Assembly: GCA_902476665.1 (NCBI GenBank)
Contig: CABSEO010000019.1
Coordinates: 1-12,721, forward strand
Direction: 5' to 3'
DNA from: an uncultured Emergencia sp.
GTDB lineage: Bacteria; Bacillota; Clostridia; Peptostreptococcales; Anaerovoracaceae
DNA length: 12,721 nucleotides
Below are positions 7,437 to 12,721 of the stretch, one piece after another. Under the pieces are notes generated by a model, which was given only the letters and a program-made list of their open reading frames with translations, did not search any database and was not told the DNA's origin. Both the position numbers and the translations under genes were made by a program. Every line of letters starts with the position of its first letter. Position 1 is the stretch's first letter.

Positions 7437-8144
7437 TTATTTCTCCTTTTGTCTTTCTTCTGAAGGGATCACAATGAGAGAAAAATAACTGGACTGTTCT
7501 TTCAGATCATTTAAATCCCTGTAAACCTTTTCATCATCCATAGTGGCACGTTCTACCATCATCGCTTTTTTCTCCGTCAGCTCATCTTTGATTTTCATAA
7601 TGGTTTTTCCTGATTTCATCAGCACTTTAGTGCCTTCCAGGCTGTCAACCTGGGTTCCCTTATAGGTGGCAGGAATAATATGAAGCATTTCGTCCCGTTC
7701 ACAGAGAGAAACATTGAGACTGGCAGCAGCGCCGCAAAAGGATGGAATTCCGGGTATAATGGCTGTCCTGCATCCACGGTCTGTCAGTCTGTGGTGAACA
7801 TACATCACAGTACTGTAAATCGCAGGATCTCCCAAAGTCAGAAATGCCACATCTCTGCCCTGTGCGAGAATTTCCTCAATCTTGTCCGCCGACTGATCGT
7901 GGTAAAAAGTTAATTGTGCCTGATCTTTAATCATAGGCATATCGCATTCTAAAATTTCTTTTCCCTGAATATATTGAGCTGCGATTTTCAGTGCTATATT
8001 CTCTGAGGCACCGCTTTTGGGAAGTGCAATGACATCACAGGCCTTCATGGTATTAATGGCTTTTACAGTGAGCAGATCCGGATCCCCCGGTCCGACCCCA
8101 ACCGCATAGAAAGTGCCTTGATCATGCTGTTTTTCTTTTTCCAT
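7437..8144 (-). CDS. cbiL: Cobalt-precorrin-2 C20-methyltransferase
   Basis: CbiL (CobI family) adds the C20 methyl group to cobalt-factor II or cobalt-precorrin-2, the first committed step of the corrin branch. The 235 residues are one tetrapyrrole methylase domain: FYAVGVGPGDPDLLTVKA from residue 12 with the SAM loop G16-D21, VIALPKSG, FLTLGDPAIYSTVMYVHHRL, IIPGIPSFCGAAASLN, and VLMKSGKTI near the C-terminus. The LGDP..YST and PGI.SFC.AAA.L blocks with the ALPKS motif point to CobI/CbiL rather than CbiH or CbiF. The ATG has AGGAG about 11 bases upstream and lies 30 bases after the cbiD stop, the longest gap in the operon. The stop is 3 bases before cbiF. The symbol cobI is also used for this family; cbiL fits the anaerobic context. 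Confidence 0.95.
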   Translation of the reverse strand: MEKEKQHDQGTFYAVGVGPGDPDLLTVKAINTMKACDVIALPKSGASENIALKIAAQYIQGKEILECDMPMIKDQAQLTFYHDQSADKIEEILAQGRDVAFLTLGDPAIYSTVMYVHHRLTDRGCRTAIIPGIPSFCGAAASLNVSLCERDEMLHIIPATYKGTQVDSLEGTKVLMKSGKTIMKIKDELTEKKAMMVERATMDDEKVYRDLNDLKEQSSYFSLIVIPSEERQKEK

Positions 8145-8174
8145 ATACTTTTCTTCTCCTCTGTGTTTATTCTA

Positions 8175-9398
8175 TCAGGTTCTATCTGAATCCCTGGTTA
8201 TCGTTCCGTCTTTTCTTATGGCTTCAATCAGCTGTTCTGCCCCTTCACTTTTGATAATATGGCTGCGGTCTGAAGTAAACATGACCACCTGAATCCGGCA
8301 TTCATTTCTTAGTCTGAAACGCAGATGATAAAGAACTTTGGTGAGAATACTTTCTTTTACCTGCTCATAATAAGGTTTATCCCGAAGCAGATCAAACGCC
8401 GCATCAGTAGAAACGCACTTCATAATGGCTGCAGCTGTATCCTGGTCCGCACCGCAGAGTACACTGTGAATTCCGATAATCTCCATTCTTCCGTCCGCAT
8501 ATGATGAGTGGGTATTCATGATCCCCGCCGCTGTTTTAATCAGCTTACCGGTGTGTCCAACCAGCAGAATCTCTTTAAATCCCTTATAGCGAATATAATC
8601 AAGTGCCTCACCCAAATAATTGGAAACAGGTGCCGCCTGTTCAAGATCCAGACCCAGTTCCTGCTGACAGAACTCTCTTCCGTAGTTTCCCGGTGCAATC
8701 AGAATTCTCTCAGGATTTTCCGCAAATTTCTGATCGATGACCATTTTGATCGTATCTACCAGTGCTTTCTCACTCATAGGATCCACAATACCTGTAGTGC
8801 CCAGAATAGAAATGCCTCCGATGATCCCCAGTCTTGGATTATAGGTCTTTTGAGCGATACTTTTTCCTTCTGGGACTGAGATTTCTATGGTCAGAGGCAC
8901 ATCCCGACCTGCAGACTTTCTCACCCGGTCTACATTTTCAAAAATCATCCTGCGGGGAATGGGATTGATCGCAGGTTCTCCTTTCCTGCAGCGAAGTCCG
9001 TCTACAGTAACAAGACCGACACCTTCTCCGCCAAGCAAGGTTAGATCTTTCCAGAGAATGGGAAATTTTCCATTTCGTTTTTCTTTTTCTTCATCAGACA
9101 GTGCTGAAACTTTTGTTCTGCTCACTCTGGCAAGAATTTCAGCGCCGTCTGTGACGTCAGGATCATCTCCTCCGTCCTTTCTCACAGAACAAATCACATC
9201 CTCATTATTTGCGCATACATAAGTGACAGGAAGCAAAACCTTTTCACCGCCGGGCAGAAGAATTTCAGCAGCCCTGCAGGCAGTTCCCGTCAAAAGCATA
9301 TAAGCGGCACCGCAGGCAGCAGCCGAAGCGCAGCTTCCTGTAGTAAAGCCAAACCGCATCTGTTTACCGTTTTTGACCGTAAACTTCTCCATTGTCAC
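8175..9398 (-). CDS. cbiD: Cobalt-precorrin-5B C1-methyltransferase
   Basis: CbiD methylates C1 of cobalt-precorrin-5B and does not belong to the tetrapyrrole methylase family of its neighbours. The 407 residues show RFGFTTGSCASAAACGAAY at the N-terminus, SVRKDGGDDPDVTDGAEI, GGEGVGLVTVDGL followed by AINPIPRRMI, LGIIGGISILGTTGIVDPMSE in the centre, and ILLVGHTGKLIKTAAGIMNTHS in the C-terminal part. It is the first gene of the operon, behind a cobalamin riboswitch and terminator. Two starts are possible: GTG at 9398 with AAGGG 9 bases upstream, or ATG at 9392, two codons later with about 15 bases of spacing. I kept the GTG, but the difference is two residues. A gap of 30 bases follows before cbiL. 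Confidence 0.96.
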   Translation of the reverse strand: MTMEKFTVKNGKQMRFGFTTGSCASAAACGAAYMLLTGTACRAAEILLPGGEKVLLPVTYVCANNEDVICSVRKDGGDDPDVTDGAEILARVSRTKVSALSDEEKEKRNGKFPILWKDLTLLGGEGVGLVTVDGLRCRKGEPAINPIPRRMIFENVDRVRKSAGRDVPLTIEISVPEGKSIAQKTYNPRLGIIGGISILGTTGIVDPMSEKALVDTIKMVIDQKFAENPERILIAPGNYGREFCQQELGLDLEQAAPVSNYLGEALDYIRYKGFKEILLVGHTGKLIKTAAGIMNTHSSYADGRMEIIGIHSVLCGADQDTAAAIMKCVSTDAAFDLLRDKPYYEQVKESILTKVLYHLRFRLRNECRIQVVMFTSDRSHIIKSEGAEQLIEAIRKDGTITRDSDRT

Positions 9399-9432
9399 TC
9401 ACAAATTCCCTTCTTCTTTTTCTGAAAAACCG

Positions 9433-9464
9433 AAAAAAAGCCCGAATCCAGGGATTCGGGCTTT
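9433..9464 (-). terminator. Intrinsic terminator of the cobalamin riboswitch
   Basis: On the minus strand, AAAGCCCGAATC pairs with GATTCGGGCTTT around a CCTG loop, giving a 12-bp stem followed by a run of T (9439-9433). It lies between the riboswitch and cbiD, 35 bases before the cbiD start, so it can only be a leader attenuator and not a gene-end terminator. Its 5' arm (AAAGCCC, 9464-9458) can also pair with GGGTTTT (9539-9533) in the riboswitch 3' arm, which offers an antiterminated state. Confidence 0.93.
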
Positions 9465-9532
9465 CGTGTTTCTAATATTATCTAATAAGCAGCGCAGCAC
9501 TCGCTTGGCGCATCTATTTTCCACATTAACCT

Positions 9533-9712
9533 AAAACCCATACCCTGTGGTTTTTACGGCCAAATATTGGAATGTCTTCCGACTTTGAATTCAACACCTC
9601 TATGTACCTTCCCAAGATATGACTCTCAGTGGCTGACTTTCGTCTCACATATCGGCTCCCTCATTACGGCAGGACTGTTCAGGACTTGCACCTGATTCCA
9701 TATTACGATAAC
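9533..9712 (-). promoter_or_regulatory. Cobalamin riboswitch aptamer
   Basis: The leader of the cbi operon carries the conserved pieces of a cobalamin riboswitch in the right order: GGAATCAGGTGCAAGTCCTG (9699-9680), CAGTCCTGCCGTAATGAGG, GTCAGCCACTG followed by TTGGGAAGG (the junction core), and AAGTCGGAAGACATTCC (from 9585). Upstream AATATGG and downstream CCAATATT can close the outer stem with one bulge. A P13-like hairpin, AAAACC with GGTTTT (9554-9549, 9538-9533), has the loop sequence CAGGG, which can kiss CCTG in loop L5 (9673-9670). The pieces match the long (adenosylcobalamin-type) class better than the short ones, but ligand preference is inferred. Bound cobalamin should hold P13 and leave the downstream terminator free to form, switching the operon off. 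Confidence 0.93.
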
Positions 9713-9777
9713 AATCAACCAATATTTATATTTTTTTATTATGTAGGAAATATCCATTGCGACATCTCCAGAATATC

Positions 9778-9822
9778 AAAAAAGTCTAGCCGCTAAACAG
9801 AATAGACAAAGCTGACTTTTTT
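9778..9822 (-). other. Inverted repeat at the 5' end of the cbi leader
   Basis: On the minus strand AAAAAAGTCAGC (9822-9811) and GCTAGACTTTTTT (9790-9778) are complementary except for one bulged A, around a loop of 20 bases. The descending arm ends in six T. It starts within a few bases of the predicted transcription start of the cbi operon and also lies downstream of the M20 gene on the same strand. It may act as a terminator for the lyase/M20 operon, as a protective 5' hairpin on the cbi mRNA, or as an operator. The sequence alone does not decide between these. Confidence 0.55.
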
Positions 9823-9831
9823 ACAAGAGAA

Positions 9832-9860
9832 ATTATAGTCTATTCTTTTTTCTGTGTCAA
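9832..9860 (-). promoter_or_regulatory. Sigma-A promoter of the cbi/hem operon
   Basis: On the minus strand TTGACA (9860-9855) and TATAAT (9837-9832) are separated by exactly 17 bases, a perfect consensus for the housekeeping sigma factor. The predicted start is near 9825, giving a leader of about 425 bases that contains the riboswitch and its terminator. A strong unregulated promoter followed by an attenuator is the expected layout for a riboswitch-controlled operon. Confidence 0.92.
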
Positions 9861-9911
9861 CCAGATTTGCAGAGGCTCTTCAGAAATTTCTTTGTTTATG
9901 GCGTTTGATTT

Positions 9912-11081
9912 CTATTTTACTGCTTCTTTAAACTCTTCTTTTATTCGTGAGAGCAGCTCTTCAGATGTCAGAATATCTGTGGCTGTCATTGCCAGTGCAC
10001 AGGCACCTCTTCTGATGATCTGATCTCCTTCCTCTCCTACGGTTTTGTCTGCGAATTCTTTGGAATGAAGCTGACATTCAGGGCAGTTCATTCCAAGCCA
10101 AGGGTGAATGGAAGGTACAGTATGTGATGCATCCCCCATGTCGGTAGAACCGCTGTTATCTATATGAGGCATATGACCGCCCCCAAGTTCCTCATAATAT
10201 TGATCAAACACATCTGCCATTGTACGATTCGTAATCATATTCTTGTTTGCCGGTTCATTTCTCCAAATCCTGTAGGTTGCACCTACAGCTGCTGCAGCCG
10301 CCTGAGCACACCGCTCAAACATGTCCTTTATCTGACTGATGGATTCCATATCTTTAGCTCTCACCAGATACTTAACAGCTGCAAAATCAGGAATTACACT
10401 GCACTTTTCACCACCGTCGGCAAATACACCATAAATGTTGGTGTTCTTCAAATACTGTTTTTCAAACCCTACCAGAGTATAAAAATGTACTGCCGCATCC
10501 AGTGCATTAATACCATCTTCTGGCTGGGAACCGGCATGAGATGATTTTCCGTGAAAATCCACCTGCCATGAATCAATGGCTGTAGTACTGCCGCTGGACA
10601 GATTTACAGGATTAGGATGAATGGTCATAAGCACATCTGCCTCATTAAAAGCTCTTTCCTCTGAGAGTTGAACCTTACTGCACACACATTCTTCACCGGG
10701 GGTTCCAAAAAGTACCACCCTGCCGCCGGTTTCTTCTAAAACTTTCTGAAGTGCAAAGGCAGCTCCCATAGGTGCAGTAGCAATCAGATTGTGACCACAG
10801 CCATGACCCATTCCGGGCAGCGCATCAAATTCCATGGTCATGCCGATAGATGGTCCGCTTTTTCCGCTGTCATATACAGCTCTGAAACAATGAGGAATAT
10901 GATGAAACTCATAGGTTATCTCAAAACCATGATTTTTCAGTGTATCAGTCAGAACTGTATAAGCCTTTTCTTCCTCGCCTCCCACCTCAGGATTCTCATA
11001 AAGATAGGTTCTGATTCGGCAAAGTTCTTCCATATTTTCTTCCACCGTTGTCATGATCAGTTCTTTTATTTTTTCGTTCAT
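9912..11081 (-). CDS. M20 family amidohydrolase (AbgB/PM20D2-like)
   Basis: A predicted cytoplasmic metal-dependent amidase or dipeptidase of 389 residues; no signal peptide is visible. Metal-site motifs are MTMEFDALPGMGHGCGHNL (81-99) with the HGCGHN core, GTPGEE (126-131), HPNP (155-158) and CQLHSKEF near 336-343. The lid-domain segment GKSSHAGSQPEDG (178-190) and STDMGDASHTVPSIHPWLGM (312-331) match the AbgB (p-aminobenzoyl-glutamate hydrolase) and PM20D2 branch rather than classical aminoacylase or DapE. All expected ligands are present, so it should be active. The substrate is open: N-acylated amino acids, aminobenzoyl-glutamate and beta-alanyl dipeptides are all known in this branch. 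The ATG has GAGG 9 bases upstream and lies 17 bases after the stop of the PLP lyase, so the two form an operon. The stop lies 52 bases before the -35 box of the next operon. Confidence 0.9.
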   Translation of the reverse strand: MNEKIKELIMTTVEENMEELCRIRTYLYENPEVGGEEEKAYTVLTDTLKNHGFEITYEFHHIPHCFRAVYDSGKSGPSIGMTMEFDALPGMGHGCGHNLIATAPMGAAFALQKVLEETGGRVVLFGTPGEECVCSKVQLSEERAFNEADVLMTIHPNPVNLSSGSTTAIDSWQVDFHGKSSHAGSQPEDGINALDAAVHFYTLVGFEKQYLKNTNIYGVFADGGEKCSVIPDFAAVKYLVRAKDMESISQIKDMFERCAQAAAAAVGATYRIWRNEPANKNMITNRTMADVFDQYYEELGGGHMPHIDNSGSTDMGDASHTVPSIHPWLGMNCPECQLHSKEFADKTVGEEGDQIIRRGACALAMTATDILTSEELLSRIKEEFKEAVK

Positions 11082-11098
11082 CTTACATCGCCTCTTTT

Positions 11099-12067
11099 CT
11101 ACTCTTTCAAAAGCTGTGTCATCAGCTCTCCGTCAATGTTGCCCCCGCTGATAACAAGCGCAACATTAGTGCCTCCTACTCTTTCAGGCTCATCCATGAC
11201 TGCTGCCACAGTACATGCACTGGCGCCCTCCACGATGAACTTTTCTTCCTTGATCATATGTCTGACTGCTCTGCGAATGGTTTCTTCTTTTACTTCAATG
11301 ATATCTGTCACATAATTCTTTAGCATCTCATAAGATAGTTTTCCTACTCCTCCAACCAGTGCATCACAGATGGTTTCTCCTGTCGTAGGATATTCCTCGT
11401 AGAACACGCCGTCCTCAAACGCCCTGATCATAGCAGGGCAGGCTTCTGTCTGTACTCCAATAATACGGATATTCGGTTTAATCGCTTTTGCAGCCACAGC
11501 AATGCCGGTAATCAGTCCACCACCGCCGATAGGAACTACTATGGTGTCAGTTTCCGGTCTCTGCTTCAGAATTTCCAGGGCAATCGTTCCCTGACCGCCG
11601 TAAATCTTCGGATCATCATAATATGCGTCGATATAGGTCATGCCATTTTCTTGAATATATGTCATACCTTTTGCATGTGCCTCATCATAGTCTTTGCCCA
11701 TGAGCAGCGCCTCCGCACCATAAAATCTGATTTTATCGACTTTTGCCTTTGGTGTTGTTTCAGGTACAATAATCTTGGCATTTTTAATACCAAGGAGTTT
11801 AGCGGCGTAACTTACAGATGCACCATGATTTCCGGAGGATATAGTGGCAACGCCTCTCTCACGCTCATCTTCAGTCAGAGTTGACATTTTGTTTAGAGCG
11901 CCCCGGATTTTAAAACTCTTCACTGTCTGCATGGATTCCAGCTTAAAAAAATACTTTCTCTCTTGTGTTCCAAGATACAAGGACTCCTCCAGCGGTGTTT
12001 CATATACATAATTTCTAATCCGCTCATAAGCCTCATTAACTTCCTGAGCCGTAAATATCTGATGCAT
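11099..12067 (-). CDS. Threonine ammonia-lyase-type PLP enzyme, short catabolic form
   Basis: A fold-type II PLP enzyme of 322 residues, most like catabolic threonine dehydratase, which converts threonine (and often serine) to a 2-oxo acid and ammonia. KSFKIRGA (50-57) carries the Schiff-base lysine K53, SSGNHG (77-82) binds the substrate carboxylate, GGGGL (181-185) binds the PLP phosphate, and SGGNID (307-312) lies at the ring nitrogen. There is no C-terminal ACT domain, unlike biosynthetic IlvA of about 500 residues, so feedback by isoleucine is not expected. Serine racemase, hydroxyaspartate dehydratase and ectoine-utilisation EutB share this fold and cannot be excluded. The ATG has a strong AAAGGAG site 7 bases upstream. 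It is first in an operon with the M20 enzyme, behind a consensus promoter and an attenuator-like leader. Confidence 0.88.
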   Translation of the reverse strand: MHQIFTAQEVNEAYERIRNYVYETPLEESLYLGTQERKYFFKLESMQTVKSFKIRGALNKMSTLTEDERERGVATISSGNHGASVSYAAKLLGIKNAKIIVPETTPKAKVDKIRFYGAEALLMGKDYDEAHAKGMTYIQENGMTYIDAYYDDPKIYGGQGTIALEILKQRPETDTIVVPIGGGGLITGIAVAAKAIKPNIRIIGVQTEACPAMIRAFEDGVFYEEYPTTGETICDALVGGVGKLSYEMLKNYVTDIIEVKEETIRRAVRHMIKEEKFIVEGASACTVAAVMDEPERVGGTNVALVISGGNIDGELMTQLLKE

Positions 12068-12137
12068 AAAGTATCTCCTTTCTCTGCTTCAGCTTTCCTT
12101 TCTTTCCCTTAACCTTGAACCATCAAAACTTCTGAAC

Positions 12138-12201
12138 AAAAAATAAAGCATACCGATTCACCCCTCCGTAAAACGGCCCTAGCGTGGTGAAAGCGGAATG
12201 C
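12138..12201 (-). terminator. Intrinsic terminator in the leader of the PLP lyase/M20 operon
   Basis: On the minus strand the arm at 12201-12186 (GCATTCCGCTTTCACC) pairs with 12162-12148 (GGTGAATCGGTATGC): 6 bp, a small internal loop, 3 bp, one mismatch, then 4 bp. Inside it sits a compact CCGT/ACGG hairpin (12176-12166). A U-rich tract, TTTATTTTTT (12147-12138), follows. It lies about 50 to 110 bases after the predicted transcription start and 70 bases before the lyase ATG, so it is a leader attenuator. An upstream element can compete for its 5' arm. Confidence 0.72.
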
Positions 12202-12239
12202 TGTGACATCCAGTCCCGGGGGAATGGAAAGCTTTCATC
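12186..12239 (-). promoter_or_regulatory. Candidate antiterminator or riboswitch-like element
   Basis: GATGAAAGC (12239-12231) can pair with GCTTTCACC (12194-12186), 8 of 9 positions. The second strand is part of the 5' arm of the downstream terminator, so the two folds exclude each other. The 36 bases enclosed by this helix can form a further hairpin (TCCA 12228-12225 with TGGA 12212-12209, GC-rich inside). This is the layout of a small transcriptional ON switch, but I could not match it to a known riboswitch class, T-box or amino-acid attenuator. Confidence 0.5.
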
Positions 12240-12256
12240 TGATTTAACTGTCTAGA

Positions 12257-12285
12257 ATTATATACAGAATTTTATATAATGTCAA
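12257..12285 (-). promoter_or_regulatory. Sigma-A promoter of the PLP lyase/M20 operon
   Basis: On the minus strand TTGACA (12285-12280) and TATAAT (12262-12257) are separated by exactly 17 bases, a perfect consensus. The start is predicted near 12250, giving a leader of about 183 bases with a strong internal terminator. An inverted repeat ends 4 bases before the -35 box. Confidence 0.92.
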
Positions 12286-12289
12286 GATC

Positions 12290-12309
12290 GGAGATATCCC
12301 TCAATCTCC
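12290..12309 (-). promoter_or_regulatory. Inverted repeat next to the -35 box, possible operator
   Basis: GGAGAT (12309-12304) and ATCTCC (12295-12290) form a perfect 6-base inverted repeat with an 8-base centre, ending 4 bases upstream of the TTGACA box. Position and size suit a dimeric regulator contacting RNA polymerase or blocking it. No regulator gene is seen in the window, and a 6-base repeat can arise by chance. Confidence 0.35.
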
Positions 12310-12331
12310 TACTTTTCAATAACACTCTGAC

Positions 12332-12368
12332 AAAAAAAACACAAAGATAAACTTAAAGCTCAGCTTAT
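12332..12368 (-). terminator. Weak terminator-like hairpin after the small membrane protein gene
   Basis: ATAAGCT (12368-12362) pairs with AGTTTAT (12353-12347), including one G-U pair, around an 8-base loop. Seven bases later a run of eight T follows (12339-12332). The stem is AT-rich and short, so termination would be weak, but it is the only candidate between the gene ending at 12421 and the next promoter. Nothing else is seen in 12310-12420. Confidence 0.4.
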
Positions 12369-12420
12369 ATGTGACAGCAATTGAATTCCAGCCATCTGCT
12401 AAATTCTAAATATTGTTTTG

Positions 12421-12720
12421 TTATTTTTTCAATAACAGACAAGTACAGATTACTATTGTAATACAGATGATCAATGTACTGTATCCTATTGCTCGAACAA
12501 GTATATCGTTTGCTATAGAAGAAAAGAAATTAAACATGGCTCCTGCATAGAAAGCGATAATAACTCCAATTATTGCGAGCAGAATAAATCTTATTGTTTC
12601 TTTCATTTTCCCTTTATTCCTTTTTTTGATATTTAGATATAAATTATAGTATCTACTTAATTTTATATAATCACCGTAGTCAACTTCAAAACCTGTCTGC
12701 TCCCAGCTATCCCTTGACAA
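12421..12720 (-). CDS. Hypothetical small membrane protein, possibly partial
   Basis: I do not recognise this protein. The open frame runs from the right edge of the window to a TAA at 12423-12421. The first start-like codon in the window is a TTG at 12720, which may not be the true start because the frame may continue outside. Read from there it has 99 residues: a polar N-terminal part rich in Tyr, Lys and Asp, then two hydrophobic segments (about residues 44-64 and 74-96), ending in LLLKK. The second half is a likely two-helix membrane hairpin. An internal ATG (12606) would give a 61-residue protein with only the membrane part; AAAGGGAAA lies just before it and TATAAT lies at 12648-12643, but without a good -35 box. 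The region is more AT-rich than the rest of the window. Nothing links it to the neighbouring operons. Confidence 0.5.
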   Translation of the reverse strand: MSRDSWEQTGFEVDYGDYIKLSRYYNLYLNIKKRNKGKMKETIRFILLAIIGVIIAFYAGAMFNFFSSIANDILVRAIGYSTLIICITIVICTCLLLKK

Positions 12721-12721
12721 C

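Noticed and set aside
9778..9822. Plus-strand terminator
   Set aside because: The inverted repeat could also terminate plus-strand transcription, but no plus-strand gene is supported anywhere in the window.
10791..11315. Plus-strand open frame of 174 codons
   Set aside because: It spans the junction of the M20 and lyase genes on the opposite strand and has no recognisable motif or ribosome site.
12138..12250. T-box leader for the PLP lyase operon
   Set aside because: There is a vague likeness of AGGGGTGAATCGG to the T-box sequence, but the leader is too short, has no Stem I motifs and lacks the GGTGGxACCGCG core.
12138..12250. Cyclic di-AMP (ydaO-type) riboswitch
   Set aside because: GGGGTGAATC resembles part of that element, but the other conserved parts, such as the CAGCTAACCTC-type segment, are absent and the order of elements does not fit.
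12361..12371. AAGCTGAGCTT palindrome
   Set aside because: An 11-base palindrome with a one-base centre cannot form a stable hairpin in RNA and has no second copy nearby; treated as chance in an AT-rich spacer.

Overview
The window is a stretch of chromosome from what looks like a Clostridia-type Bacillota, probably an anaerobe. The evidence is moderate to low GC, Shine-Dalgarno sites of the AGGAG type, consensus sigma-A promoters, the oxygen-independent (Cbi) cobalamin route, and a CobA-HemD fusion inside a cobalamin cluster. The genus cannot be read from the sequence. Every gene I can support lies on the minus strand, so transcription runs from high to low coordinates.

Right end (12300-12721): the end of a small membrane protein gene that may continue outside the window, in an AT-rich stretch, followed by a weak terminator-like hairpin. 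Next (9912-12310): a two-gene catabolic operon. It has a perfect consensus promoter with an inverted repeat just upstream. Its leader folds into an intrinsic terminator that can be replaced by a competing helix. The genes are a fold-type II PLP lyase of the threonine ammonia-lyase type and an M20 amidohydrolase of the AbgB/PM20D2 type.

Control region (9399-9911): a second perfect consensus promoter, a 5'-end hairpin, a cobalamin riboswitch and a strong intrinsic terminator. The P13-like arm of the riboswitch could pair with the 5' arm of the terminator, giving a readable OFF-switch mechanism.

Left three quarters (1-9398): a tightly packed operon with overlaps or short gaps, in transcript order cbiD, cbiL, cbiF, cbiG, hemA, cbiH, cbiJ, precorrin-2 dehydrogenase, hemC, cobA-hemD and hemB (cut by the window edge). 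HemA starts tetrapyrrole synthesis from glutamyl-tRNA. HemB, HemC and the HemD domain make uroporphyrinogen III. The CobA domain and the dehydrogenase make precorrin-2 and sirohydrochlorin. CbiL, CbiH, CbiG, CbiF, CbiD and CbiJ carry out corrin-ring methylation, contraction and reduction. Genes for hemL, the cobalt chelatase, CbiE, CbiT, CbiC and CbiA are not in the window.

Most worth a second look: the attenuator-like leader of the lyase/M20 operon, which I could not match to a known riboswitch class, and the short, divergent HemA that lacks most of the dimerisation domain. No mobile element, CRISPR array, tRNA or rRNA was seen.
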